A DNA stretch of 64,000 bases from Gammaproteobacteria bacterium (lineage in GTDB: Bacteria; Pseudomonadota; Gammaproteobacteria; Ga0077536). Every line of letters starts with the position of its first letter. Positions within the stretch are counted from its first letter, which is position 1. Positions 1-8,237 of the stretch are shown piece after piece. The notes under the pieces are model-generated. The model was not told where the DNA came from and made no database searches. It was given only the letters and a program-made list of their open reading frames with translations. The stretch spans positions 1 to 64,000 of the forward strand of contig SHZJ01000012.1 in assembly GCA_009692365.1 (NCBI GenBank), in the 5' to 3' direction. The translations under genes and the position numbers were made by a program.

Positions 1-2
1 CC

Positions 3-209
3 ACCAAAAATGGCTACGAACTACTGGGGCAAGACGGCGGCATCATCCGGGCTGGCAAGCTTGCCGACCTTTTGGTGGTCAACGGCAATCCCGCCAAGGA
101 CATCACCATTCTGCAAGACCGCAGCAATCTGGACGTGGTGATGAAAGGCGGTGAGTTTGTCACCTGTCAACTGACGCCCAGTAAGATCCGCGTGCAGAAA
201 GCGGCCTAA
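3..209 (+). CDS. Amidohydrolase family protein, C-terminal end (partial)
   Basis: The window opens inside this gene; about 68 residues to the TAA stop are visible. The segment reads like the C-terminal beta-sandwich of metal-dependent amidohydrolases (imidazolonepropionase/prolidase-like): the motif GxIxxGKLADLLVVNGNP (about residues 13-30 of the visible part), then a DI-x-I-L-x-D-x-x-x-L stretch and VMKGGE, the usual strand that ends these proteins. The metal-binding HxH, Lys and Asp residues would lie upstream and cannot be seen, so substrate and activity cannot be assigned. It is followed by about 270 bases of GC-rich DNA with no gene. Family call is fairly secure; function is open. Confidence 0.7.
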   Translation, partial: TKNGYELLGQDGGIIRAGKLADLLVVNGNPAKDITILQDRSNLDVVMKGGEFVTCQLTPSKIRVQKAA

Positions 210-482
210 GCACCGGCGTTGCACGGGGCCAGAGCAGGCTCGAGGACGACCTGACTCGTGGCGCGGCGGCCTAGCGCCGTGATTGGCCGGCCCGCTCGCC
301 GCGGGGATGCGGGTTGCCGCCCGCCACGCGAGGCTCGCGGCGGCGGCGAAGGTGCGGGTGGTCCCGCCGTGTCACGGCGCGGCGCTGGGCCACGGGTTTT
401 CAAGCCGGCGTGGCGCGCGCTGGCCCATCCGCGCGCCGCGAGATAGTGACTGCACGCCCAGCGCCGGCACCCCGCCGCGGTC
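210..482. other. Intergenic region, GC-rich
   Basis: No credible gene. All frames give Arg/Ala/Pro-rich translations typical of non-coding high-GC DNA. It separates the amidohydrolase from a convergently oriented Nudix gene. No clear terminator with a T-tract was seen. Confidence 0.5.
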
Positions 483-1121
483 TTACGCCAAGGCCGGGAA
501 CCCCCGCTGGATAACCTGCGCGAAGCTCGCCAACACCGTCAGCGTGAGGCCCCAGATGACGTGCTCGCCAAACTCGATGCCCGGAAAAGTCGCAGCATTG
601 GCGCCCACCGGATAAGCGTATTCCGTGACCGCCGCCGCATCGAACAGATGTCCTATCGGCACCCAAAAAACGCTGGCCACTTCCGCGGGCAGGCGCACGC
701 TGGCCTGCGCGCGCTCCAACGCGTCGACGCAGTACACGAACGGCCAGAGGGTGAGGCCCGCGCGTTGGGTATTGTTCTCGATTAGACGCATCGGCAGCGC
801 GCCAAGGCGGTGCTCGACCCCCAAGCTCAGGCCAATTTCCTCCTGGGTTTCGCGCTCTGCCACGGCCTGTGGATCCGGATCCACCGCGCTGGCGCGCCCG
901 CCGGGAAACGCCACCTGCCCCGACCACGGATCGCCCGTCCGCTGAGCCCGTCGGATAAAACAAACCTCGATGCCGTCGCGACCCGGAGCCAAAATGATCG
1001 CAACGGCAGCGTGGCGGGGGTGCGGTTCGAAGGACGCGCCCTCGTGGCGAACGCCGGCCACGGCCTGTCGGATGTGGTCGAGGCTGAGCGGCGCTGGATC
1101 CTCAATAGACAGCGACGCCAA
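483..1121 (-). CDS. Nudix hydrolase, CoA pyrophosphatase-like
   Basis: A 212-residue Nudix protein. The UPF0035/CoA-pyrophosphatase signature is visible: a FIRRAQ...WSGQVAFPGG stretch (about residues 55-75) runs into the Nudix box, GGR...ERETQEEIGL. The catalytic helix carries R-E-x-x-E-E-x-G. Such enzymes split CoA or acyl-CoA into phosphopantetheine derivatives and 3',5'-ADP. The start is TTG at 1119-1121, only one base after the TAG stop of the upstream SDR, so the two are probably translationally coupled; no in-frame ATG lies before the conserved domain. Length fits the family. A different nucleotide substrate cannot be excluded from sequence alone. Confidence 0.85.
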   Translation of the reverse strand: MASLSIEDPAPLSLDHIRQAVAGVRHEGASFEPHPRHAAVAIILAPGRDGIEVCFIRRAQRTGDPWSGQVAFPGGRASAVDPDPQAVAERETQEEIGLSLGVEHRLGALPMRLIENNTQRAGLTLWPFVYCVDALERAQASVRLPAEVASVFWVPIGHLFDAAAVTEYAYPVGANAATFPGIEFGEHVIWGLTLTVLASFAQVIQRGFPALA

Positions 1122-1122
1122 A

Positions 1123-1863
1123 CTAGCTCGCCGTCACGCCGCCGTCGATCACGAATTCCGCGCCGGTGCTGTAGCGACTCTCGTCGCTGGCCAGAAATAA
1201 CGCCAAATAAGCCACCTCGTCGGCCGCAGCAGGCCGACCCGCGGGGATGTTGCCCGCCATGCGGTCGTGGCGTTGGGCATTGCCGCCGGTGACCTCGGTG
1301 ATCATGTCGGTTTCGATCATGCCCGGATGAATAGAATTGACCCGGATGCCGTAGCGGGCGAGTTCCAAGGCCACGGATTTGGTCATCCCGCGCACCGCAA
1401 ACTTAGAAGCGCCATACGCCACCGCGTTGGCGGCCCCGATCAAACCGGCGATCGAGGAAATGTTCACAATCGAACCCGCATGTTGGGTAATCATCGTGGG
1501 CGCAACGGCCTTCATGCCCAAAAACACGCCCACTTGGTTGACTTCGATGATATGACGGTACTGGTCGAGGCTGGTGTCGAGCAGCTTGCCACGTGCATAG
1601 ATCCCCGCGTTGTTGATCAGGACGTCAATGCGGCCGTGACGCTCGAGGGTCTGGCGCACGACCTCGCCCCACTCCCCCTCCGAGCGCACATCGTGGTGTA
1701 AAAAGACCGCACCGATCGCCGCCGCGTGGCGCTGGCCAAGTTCATCCAGCACGTCGGTAATGATGACCTCCGCACCCTCCTTGCGGAAAAGCTCGGCCTC
1801 CGCCCCGCCCTGCCCACGCGCGCCCCCTGTGACGATGCACACCTTGCCTTGCAGTCGACCCAT
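1123..1863 (-). CDS. Short-chain dehydrogenase/reductase (classical SDR)
   Basis: A 246-residue classical SDR of the FabG/hydroxysteroid-dehydrogenase type. Visible are the cofactor loop TGGARGQG (residues 12-19), an acidic residue after beta-2 (ITDV) that favours NAD(H), NNAG (about 86-89), the catalytic Ser in NISS, and YGASK with catalytic Tyr and Lys. The C-terminal YSTGAEFVIDGG is standard. It reduces or oxidises a hydroxy/keto substrate, probably an alicyclic or steroid-like alcohol given the neighbours, but the substrate is inference. A GGAGG ribosome-binding site precedes the ATG. It is the first gene of a two-gene unit with the Nudix hydrolase. Confidence 0.93.
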   Translation of the reverse strand: MGRLQGKVCIVTGGARGQGGAEAELFRKEGAEVIITDVLDELGQRHAAAIGAVFLHHDVRSEGEWGEVVRQTLERHGRIDVLINNAGIYARGKLLDTSLDQYRHIIEVNQVGVFLGMKAVAPTMITQHAGSIVNISSIAGLIGAANAVAYGASKFAVRGMTKSVALELARYGIRVNSIHPGMIETDMITEVTGGNAQRHDRMAGNIPAGRPAAADEVAYLALFLASDESRYSTGAEFVIDGGVTAS

Positions 1864-2163
1864 CTGATTGTCCTCCGGTGGTTTAGCCCAAAAAAACGAC
1901 CTGCAGAATAACCGCCATCTTCCTCGGAAGTCGCCCTCGGTCGCGGTGGCAGACGCCGCGTGGCGCTACATTGTGCACCTGCCCCCCGCCGCGCGGCAGC
2001 AACTTCAGGCACCTCCGCGCGGCCTAGGCCGCTGGGGCGTGGCGTTGCGATGCCCTGCGCGCGCAGATTGAGTAGCGTAACTGAGGGTGGGAAAGCCACC
2101 CCTTGGCAGCGGGTCCTGGCCTGCGGCATCCCCCCAACGCGGAAATCCATTAGGAGCCCTCAG
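1864..2163. other. Divergent intergenic region between two SDR genes
   Basis: 300 bases between two diverging genes, so promoters for both should lie here, but no convincing -35/-10 pair was found. A small hairpin (6-bp stem GGGTGG/CCACCC, loop GAAAG) sits at 2085-2101, about 65 bases before the forward start. Ribosome-binding sites are seen at both ends. Confidence 0.4.
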
Positions 2164-2916
2164 ATGAAAACGGTAGCAATTCTCGGCGGCAGCGGCGGCT
2201 TAGGGGCGGATATTGCCGCCACGATCGCGCGCCGGCGGGCGGTGTGTATCGGTTATTGGCGGGGACGTCAGAAGGCGCAGGCCCTCGTGACGCAGATTGC
2301 CGCCGGCGGCGGCCAGGCGGCCTGCGCGGAGGTCGATATTCGGGACGCCCTATCCGTGCGCGCGTTTTTTGAATTCGCCGCTGCGCAGGGCGACGGACTA
2401 GAGGCGATCGTTTCGGCCACCGGCCCCGCCATCCCGCTCCGGCCGCTGACCAGCGTCACGGATGCCGATTTCGACCGGGTGTATGAGACCGACGTGCGTG
2501 GGGCCTTCAATGTGCTCAAGCACGGCACGCTCGCCCTCAAGGCCGCCGGTGGTGGCAGCATCGTGATGATCCTGACCACCGCGGTGTTGCGCACCTTAGA
2601 AAACGACGGCATGTCGGGTGGCCCTAAAACGGCTGTGGCAGCACTCATTAAACAGGCCGCCCGCGAGATGGGGCCGTATAACGTGCGTTGTAACGGGGCG
2701 GCGTTGGCGGTGATCGACGCGGGCATCATCTACGCGTCCGAATTTGTGGGCGACCCGCTGGCCGAGGGAGTCATCAAGGCGATGGTGGACAACACTCCGC
2801 TCGGGCGCATGGGCACCGTTGCCGAAGTGAGTGCGGTGGTCGACTTTCTCGTCTCCCCGGGCGCCAGCTATATCAACGGGCAAATTATTGGCGTGGATGG
2901 CGGCTTTAGCGCCTAG
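2164..2916 (+). CDS. SDR-fold protein lacking the canonical catalytic Tyr
   Basis: A 250-residue Rossmann protein. The start is the ATG at 2164, preceded by AGGAG; the reading frame is open further upstream, but that part looks non-coding. The nucleotide-binding loop GGSGGLG (residues 8-14) is good and the C-terminal YINGQIIGVDGG is typical of SDRs. The active site is abnormal: in the YxxxK helix, Lys155 is present but position 151 is Ser, not Tyr, and the catalytic Ser strand reads ILTTA. It may be an inactive or chemically different SDR, or act through Thr/Ser. It is divergent from the SDR-Nudix pair. Fold is secure, activity is not. Confidence 0.85.
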   Translation: MKTVAILGGSGGLGADIAATIARRRAVCIGYWRGRQKAQALVTQIAAGGGQAACAEVDIRDALSVRAFFEFAAAQGDGLEAIVSATGPAIPLRPLTSVTDADFDRVYETDVRGAFNVLKHGTLALKAAGGGSIVMILTTAVLRTLENDGMSGGPKTAVAALIKQAAREMGPYNVRCNGAALAVIDAGIIYASEFVGDPLAEGVIKAMVDNTPLGRMGTVAEVSAVVDFLVSPGASYINGQIIGVDGGFSA

Positions 2917-3052
2917 GCGGGGCTCGTCTCCGCGCGGGGGATCAGGGCTGGCGAGCGCGCGCCGCGGGCAGCATCGTGGGCCTGCCCAGCCTCGCCGCCG
3001 CACGCTCGCAGCTGCGCGGGCGGGCTTTAAGCTGGCGGTTTAGGCTCGCGCT

Positions 3053-3619
3053 TCAGACGCTGAGGTTGACCCGCGGCGCCGCAGGCTGCTCGGCGGCCCA
3101 ATCGTCCAGTCTGGCCAACGCGCGCTCCAAGGTCTGCTGGGAGATGTCCGGCAGGGTGCCGCCGAAGACCCCTTTAGCCGCCTCGAAACCTTTCTGGATC
3201 GCGGCTTTCACCGCCTCTAATCGGTTCGGATCGCGCCCCGCTGCTGCCCGGGCAAAATCAACAATGCGAGCGGAAGTTTGCTCGACCCCCCAGTAACCAT
3301 CCACGCTGATTTGCGCCTGCGCATCTGCCGGGGAGAGCTGCTCAATCTCAGTGCTATCCATTCCTTGGCTGCGGAAGATCTCCAGCACTTTCGCGCGAAT
3401 GTCGCTGAGTTTGACGCCGAACTGTTTTTCCAGCAGGAGTTGCGTTGAGTAATTGTCGGCGGCTGTGCGGTTCGGCGCCAGATCGGTCTGCGCGTCGGCC
3501 GCTGCGCTCACCGGTTTGGCAGGCCGCTCCGGCAGCGCGAAGCGCGCCGCTGGCCCGTTGCTCGACGGCTGCTTGCCCGCGAGGGCAGCCCGTGCTTGGA
3601 CGGCAGTGAGTTCACTCAT
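3053..3619 (-). CDS. DUF5610-like protein of unknown function
   Basis: A 188-residue soluble protein. The ATG at 3617-3619 is chosen over a longer open frame because GGAGG stands at the right distance before it. The first 70 residues are Ala/Pro/Ser-rich and probably disordered. The rest is helical: LEKQFGVKLSDIRAKVLEIF, then SARIVDFA, a GFEAAKGVFGGTLPDIS motif and a final LARLDDW helix. From memory this resembles DUF5610, a proteobacterial family without known role; a database search would settle it. No signal peptide or membrane segment is present. It stands alone between forward genes. Confidence 0.6.
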   Translation of the reverse strand: MSELTAVQARAALAGKQPSSNGPAARFALPERPAKPVSAAADAQTDLAPNRTAADNYSTQLLLEKQFGVKLSDIRAKVLEIFRSQGMDSTEIEQLSPADAQAQISVDGYWGVEQTSARIVDFARAAAGRDPNRLEAVKAAIQKGFEAAKGVFGGTLPDISQQTLERALARLDDWAAEQPAAPRVNLSV

Positions 3620-3921
3620 GTGGGCGAGCCTCCAATTGTTTGCCAGATCCTCCGCAGCTTGACGGTGCCGCAAGTTAAAACTTGAGTCGCGAGCAGCCCA
3701 GCGCGCCCGACTGGGCTGGCACTAGTGCCTTGGCGGGTCATCATCGGCCGCGACCAGCGCCGCCGGCCGCACTAGCCGGCTCTCGGCGCCAGCCCGTCGA
3801 ACGCTCCCACGCTGGCCCTGCCGCGTCACCGTGGATACCGGTTTCTCGGGCTCGGCGTTATGCGTTAATTTACGGGGGCTGGTTGTTGCGTGACCGCCCG
3901 CCCCGCCAAAGGAGAATCCTG

Positions 3922-4716
3922 ATGCCTGACTTGCTGCGCGACCAGACCGGCGCCATCGCCCCCTTGACGTGCAGTCGACCCGAATCCCGCAACGCCCTCA
4001 GTACCGACATGCGCACGCTGCTGATCCAGAGCCTGCACGCGCTGGAAATGGCCGACAGCGTGCGCTGCATCGTGCTCAAAGGCGCTGGGGAACACTTCAT
4101 GGCGGGCGGCGATGTCAAAGCCATGGCGACGCTGCTGCAGCAACCCCCGGTGGCCATCCGTAATCAAGTCATGCTCCGCATCCACGACCTGCACCCCATC
4201 ATGTTTGCGCTGCGCCGCCTACCCAAACCCATCATCGCGAGCGTCGCGGGCGCGGCGGCCGGTGCCGGGGTGAGTTTGGCGCTGGCGGCCCATCTAGTGA
4301 TCGCGGATGAAAACGCTTACTTCACCCTCGCCTACTGCCACTTGGGTACCAGTCCCGACGGCGGGGCCAGCTTCCAGCTACCGCGCGCGGTGGGCATCAA
4401 AAAGGCGATGGAGATAGCGCTCTTGGGCGACCGCCACACCGCGCGGGCGGCCCAAGCCATGGGCCTGATCAATTTTGTGGCCAACGCCGGCGAACTGCCG
4501 GCCCAAACCGCGCAACTCGCCCAGCGGCTGGCGCAGGGCCCGACCCACGCTTACGGCAACACCAAGCGCCTGCTCTATCGCTCGCTGGCCAATGATTTCG
4601 AAGCCCAACTGCAGTTTGAAGCAGAAAATTTTGCCGAGTGCGCGACACGCGCAGATTTCAAAGAGGGGGTGACGGCTTTTGTGGAGAAGCGCCCGGCGCA
4701 CTTTACCGGTCGCTGA
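3922..4716 (+). CDS. Enoyl-CoA hydratase/isomerase (crotonase) family, PaaG-like
   Basis: A 264-residue crotonase. The ATG at 3922 has AGGAG eight bases upstream. Family marks: RPESRNALS near the N-terminus, the CoA oxyanion loop MAGGDVKAM (about 59-67), GAAAGAGVSLALAAH, and LPRAVG. The two glutamates of classic enoyl-CoA hydratase are both replaced (Ser in GAGVSL, Tyr in TLAYCH). Instead it has SPDGGAS, the Asp-containing motif of PaaG/enoyl-CoA isomerases. So isomerisation of an unsaturated or epoxy acyl-CoA is more likely than hydration. The C-terminal FKEGVTAFVEKR is standard. It stands alone in its strand context. Confidence 0.9.
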   Translation: MPDLLRDQTGAIAPLTCSRPESRNALSTDMRTLLIQSLHALEMADSVRCIVLKGAGEHFMAGGDVKAMATLLQQPPVAIRNQVMLRIHDLHPIMFALRRLPKPIIASVAGAAAGAGVSLALAAHLVIADENAYFTLAYCHLGTSPDGGASFQLPRAVGIKKAMEIALLGDRHTARAAQAMGLINFVANAGELPAQTAQLAQRLAQGPTHAYGNTKRLLYRSLANDFEAQLQFEAENFAECATRADFKEGVTAFVEKRPAHFTGR

Positions 4717-5113
4717 ACGCGCGGCGAGGGCACGCCGTCGCCGCCCGCGCGCAGCGGTCCGGCGCAGCGGTCCGGCGAGGCGTTTAAGCGCTGGCGCACC
4801 CCGCTCTGCCCACCGGGTGGGAGCGTCGGCCGCCCGCTGCCGCAGCGCGAGAACGCGCAGGGGCCGCACGCCTCGCGCCAGCGCCGCCGGCCACCCGCTC
4901 GCCAGGCCCGGCGGTAGCCGCGCCGGGTCGGCTCAGAATTCCCGCGCGCGCGGGACGGCCAGATGACGTAGAGTCCTTTCAGACCCCATGATCCACGGGC
5001 TCGAAGGCCGTGTTCCCGGCGGGGCTACGCCGCTCGCGCAGCACCGGCGCGTGCCACCGAACTCGGCCCGGCCGGTAGTTACTAGCCCCCTAACAAGCAC
5101 CCAGGAGCAGACC
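4717..5113. other. Intergenic region with a short tandem repeat
   Basis: 397 GC-rich bases without a credible gene. A 13-bp unit (GCAGCGGTCCGGC) is repeated twice in tandem at 4751-4776. The last part carries the AGGAG site of the next gene. No promoter was recognised. Confidence 0.4.
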
Positions 5114-5482
5114 ATGAGCGAGCATCCACGCTTTGACCAAGGCCTCGAAGTGATGACGAAATTATTCGGTCGCGCGCCGCCCGACAGCGTTCTAAGCAGT
5201 GAGTTTATGCAGGTGACCGTCACTAATCTGTTTGGAGATATCTGGTCTCGTCCGGGCTTGAAACTGGAAGAGCGTTCCATGATTACGATCACCGCCCTCA
5301 CCGTTTTGGGGCGAGAAACAGAACTGAAAACGCATTTGCACGGCGCGAAGAATCTGGGGATCCCGCGCGAAAAAATTGAAGAAATGATGCTGCACCTCGC
5401 CCACTATGGCGGCTGGCCCACGGGCGTGGCCGGCCTGCGCAAGGTCGAGGAAGTCTACGGCGCGGGGGCCGGCAAACCTTAG
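5114..5482 (+). CDS. Carboxymuconolactone decarboxylase family protein
   Basis: A 122-residue all-helical protein; ATG at 5114 with AGGAG before it. It shows the gamma-carboxymuconolactone-decarboxylase (PcaC-like) pattern: GDIWSRPGLKLEERSMITI, ELKTHLHGAKNLGI, then EEMMLHLAHYGGWP. There is no CxxC, so it is not of the AhpD peroxidase type; the conserved His (about residue 77) is the candidate catalytic residue. PcaC acts in the protocatechuate branch of the beta-ketoadipate pathway, but many homologues in cyclic-ketone or terpene loci have no proven substrate. Its stop is five bases from the end of a convergent dehydrogenase gene. Confidence 0.9.
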   Translation: MSEHPRFDQGLEVMTKLFGRAPPDSVLSSEFMQVTVTNLFGDIWSRPGLKLEERSMITITALTVLGRETELKTHLHGAKNLGIPREKIEEMMLHLAHYGGWPTGVAGLRKVEEVYGAGAGKP

Positions 5483-5486
5483 GCTA

Positions 5487-6398
5487 TCAAGCAGACGGGG
5501 TTGGCGGCTTACGCAGCGGCGGCAGCGTCACCCCGGCGGCAGTTTCTAGCACTTTGACCGTCGCGAAAAAATCCTGCGCGCCTAAGCCGGCCGCCAGAGC
5601 TTGCTGATACACGCCGCTGGCCGCGGCTGTTAGCGGCATGTGCGCGCCCACGGCCAAGCCCGAGGCTAACGCCACTTCGACGTCCTTGGCGGCAATCGCC
5701 AGCGAGAAAACGTCGAGATCGAATTTTCGCGACAGCACCAACGAAGCCCGCGCCATCAGCGATCCCGCCGAACTGACTTTCAACACTTCGAGCACCGTGT
5801 TGGGATCCATCCCCGCTTTGGCGCCCATCACGAAGCCCTCTTGAATGAGCACACTCGCGCATAGAAAAATCTGGTTGTTGATGAGTTTGCTGAGCGTGCC
5901 CGCGCCCGCCGCGCCCAAATAGAAAATATTTTCGCCGAAACAGGCCAGCAGGGGTCGAATCGCCTCGAACGCTGCGAGTTCCCCGCCGACCATGACTGCG
6001 AGTTTACCCGCCACCGCGCCCACTTTGCCGCCCGACACCGGCGCGTCCAAGTAGTGCAAACCGCGGGCCTGCGCCGCGGCCGCTAACTGACGATTCAGCG
6101 CTAGGGCATTAGTGGATAAATCGACGATCGTGGTGGCCGGCAGCGCATGGGCGAGCAGGCCTTCGGCACCGAGCATCACCTCCTCGATCTGCTTTGGGCC
6201 GGGCAGAGACAGGAAAATAACGGCGCAAGTCTCCGCAATTTCCCGCCCGCTCGCGGCCCGCTGCGCGCCTTGATCTTCCAGCGCCCGAGTAGCGTCGGAT
6301 TGCAGGTCGTACACCCGCAACACCTGCCCCCCACCGATTAGCCGCGCGGCCATGGGGCTGCCGATAGTGCCAGTACCGATAAATCCGATGGGGGTCAT
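5487..6398 (-). CDS. NAD(P)-dependent 3-hydroxyisobutyrate-dehydrogenase-like enzyme
   Basis: A 303-residue beta-hydroxyacid dehydrogenase. It starts at the ATG whose first residues are MTPIGFIGTGTIGSPMA, the Rossmann motif GxGxxGxxMA; an in-frame upstream extension looks non-coding. Family marks follow in order: LSLPGP, VDLST, DAPVSGGKVGA (substrate loop), GAGTLSKLINNQ with the catalytic Lys, and a C-terminal KDVEVAL helix. It oxidises a 3-hydroxyacid to the semialdehyde or reduces the reverse. It lies 22 bases downstream of the monooxygenase gene on the same strand, so both are likely one transcript. Substrate is unknown. Confidence 0.93.
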   Translation of the reverse strand: MTPIGFIGTGTIGSPMAARLIGGGQVLRVYDLQSDATRALEDQGAQRAASGREIAETCAVIFLSLPGPKQIEEVMLGAEGLLAHALPATTIVDLSTNALALNRQLAAAAQARGLHYLDAPVSGGKVGAVAGKLAVMVGGELAAFEAIRPLLACFGENIFYLGAAGAGTLSKLINNQIFLCASVLIQEGFVMGAKAGMDPNTVLEVLKVSSAGSLMARASLVLSRKFDLDVFSLAIAAKDVEVALASGLAVGAHMPLTAAASGVYQQALAAGLGAQDFFATVKVLETAAGVTLPPLRKPPTPSA

Positions 6399-6420
6399 GT
6401 GGTGCTCCCGCGTTGCGTCG

Positions 6421-8058
6421 TCATTCGAGTTGAAAACCGCTATAGCCGCCCGCCGCCACTTCCTCGCACTTGTCTCGATAGCGCGGCAAGCCGCCACCGT
6501 AGGCGAGAAAAGCGCGCTTTTTGCCCGGGATATTGGCGCCCATAAACCATGAATTAATTTTCAGAAACAGCGAGTTCGCCACCACCTCTTTGCAATGCAG
6601 ACCCCATTCTTCTGCGGCTTCCGGGGTGGCCTGGATCCGCTGCAGTTGGTGGTTGCGCAGGTAGCGAAGGCAGTCTGTCACCCACTCGACGTTTTGTTCG
6701 ATACAGCGCGGCACGTTGCAGAAATTTGCGGCATTTTGCGCCCCGACTACCGTAAATAGATTCGGGAACCCCACGACCTGCAAACCCAGATAGGTGCGCG
6801 GCCCGTCCGCCCAGACTTCCTTTAAGCTCTGGCCTTCCTCGCCGCGAATATCCATCCGGGTTAGCGCCCCGGTGACCGCGTCAAAACCGGTCGCAAAAAT
6901 AATCACGTCGAAGTCGAATTCAGCCGCCGAGGTCTTGATACCGGTGCGCGTGATCGCCTCGATGGGGCTTGCCCGCAGATCCACTAGCTGCACGTTGGGG
7001 CGGTTGTAAGCCTCATAGTAGCCGCTCTCCAGCGGCACGCGTTTGGAGCCAAAAAAGTGGTCGCGCGGGGTCAACCGTTCGGCGATTTCGGGATCGGTCA
7101 CCCGCTCGCCGATTTTCTGACGGACGAACTCCGCAATTAATTCGTTGGCGTTTTCATCCGTCATGATGTCGTGAAAATTGCCCAACCAGAGGCCGAAACC
7201 TGGTTCCAGCCAGAGTCGCTCAAAAATTTCCGTGCGCTCGCTCGCCGTGACGTCAAAAATAGAGCGGCGGTCGAAGTCGTAGAGGAATGCCCCATAAGTC
7301 TCACGGCAGCGCGCGAACATCTCGTCGTAGCGGGCTTTGAGGGCGGGTTGTTCGGCGGGTGGAATGGGGCCATTGTTGAGCGGCACGCAAAAATTTGCGG
7401 TGCGCTGGAACACTGTCAAATGCCCCACGTTTTTGGCGACTTCGGTAATCAGTTGTACCGCCGTCGCGCCCGCCCCGATGACCGCCACCCGCTGAGCGCT
7501 GAGGTCGACCGGGCTATGCGGCCAGTTCGAGGAGTGCCAAGCCCGCCCTTGAAACGCCGCGATGCCCGGAATATCGGGGGTGTAGGGCGCCGACAATACC
7601 CCCACCGCGGTGATGAGATAGTGCGCGTGCGCACGGGTCCCGTTTTCTGTCGTGACCTCCCAGCGATTGGTGCTGGCTTGGTAGTGGGCCGAGCGCACGC
7701 GAGCGTTAAATTGGATATCGCGGCGCAGGTCGAATTTGTCGGCGACGTATTCCAAATAACGCAGCGTTTCGGGCTGCGCCGAAAAATGCTCGCTCCAGTC
7801 CCATTCGCGCAGCAGGCTGGCGGAAAATGAGTAACCGTAGGTGTAGCTCTCAGAGTCGAAACGCGCGCCGGGATAGCGGTTCCAGTACCAGGTTCCACCC
7901 ACCCCGCTGCCGGCCTCGAACACCCGCACCGACAGGCCCAATTCGCGCAACTTATACAGTTGATAGAGGCCGGAGATCCCGGCCCCAATAACGATGGCGT
8001 CGAAGGATTCCACCGGGTCGTGCGACCCCTGCGTGGTGGTGTCGTCAGGGCTGGACAT
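6421..8058 (-). CDS. FAD-dependent Baeyer-Villiger monooxygenase
   Basis: A 545-residue class B flavin monooxygenase. Two dinucleotide-binding motifs are seen: GAGISGL (about residues 27-33) for FAD and GAGATA for NADPH. Between them sits the Baeyer-Villiger fingerprint FQGRAWHSSNWP (FxGxxxHxxxW). GGTWYWNRYPGARFD is typical of cyclohexanone- and cyclopentadecanone-type enzymes. It would insert oxygen beside a ketone carbonyl, giving an ester or lactone in the cytoplasm. It is the first gene of a pair with the hydroxyacid dehydrogenase and diverges from a P450, suggesting a hydroxylation, ketone and lactone route. The ketone substrate is not deducible. Confidence 0.95.
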   Translation of the reverse strand: MSSPDDTTTQGSHDPVESFDAIVIGAGISGLYQLYKLRELGLSVRVFEAGSGVGGTWYWNRYPGARFDSESYTYGYSFSASLLREWDWSEHFSAQPETLRYLEYVADKFDLRRDIQFNARVRSAHYQASTNRWEVTTENGTRAHAHYLITAVGVLSAPYTPDIPGIAAFQGRAWHSSNWPHSPVDLSAQRVAVIGAGATAVQLITEVAKNVGHLTVFQRTANFCVPLNNGPIPPAEQPALKARYDEMFARCRETYGAFLYDFDRRSIFDVTASERTEIFERLWLEPGFGLWLGNFHDIMTDENANELIAEFVRQKIGERVTDPEIAERLTPRDHFFGSKRVPLESGYYEAYNRPNVQLVDLRASPIEAITRTGIKTSAAEFDFDVIIFATGFDAVTGALTRMDIRGEEGQSLKEVWADGPRTYLGLQVVGFPNLFTVVGAQNAANFCNVPRCIEQNVEWVTDCLRYLRNHQLQRIQATPEAAEEWGLHCKEVVANSLFLKINSWFMGANIPGKKRAFLAYGGGLPRYRDKCEEVAAGGYSGFQLE

Positions 8059-8237
8059 GGTCGAGTTCTCCTTCTGGGTGCAGGCGTAGACTCGGAACTA
8101 TTACACTCGCCCGAGCATAGCGGATTTTTCTGGGCTCGCAATCGGGCGCACGGGGAGGCTTTAATGATCGCTGCGCTAAGTGCAAGATCGGGCGCCTCCC
8201 ACCGCCTTTCGTCACCGCTTTTTCGAGGGTCACCCAG

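Noticed and set aside
400-963. 187-codon reverse frame overlapping the Nudix gene
   Set aside because: Arg/Gly-rich shadow in another frame of a clear Nudix protein; no ribosome-binding site and no family feature.
6152-6341. Short forward frames inside the dehydrogenase gene
   Set aside because: Antisense shadows of a conserved enzyme.
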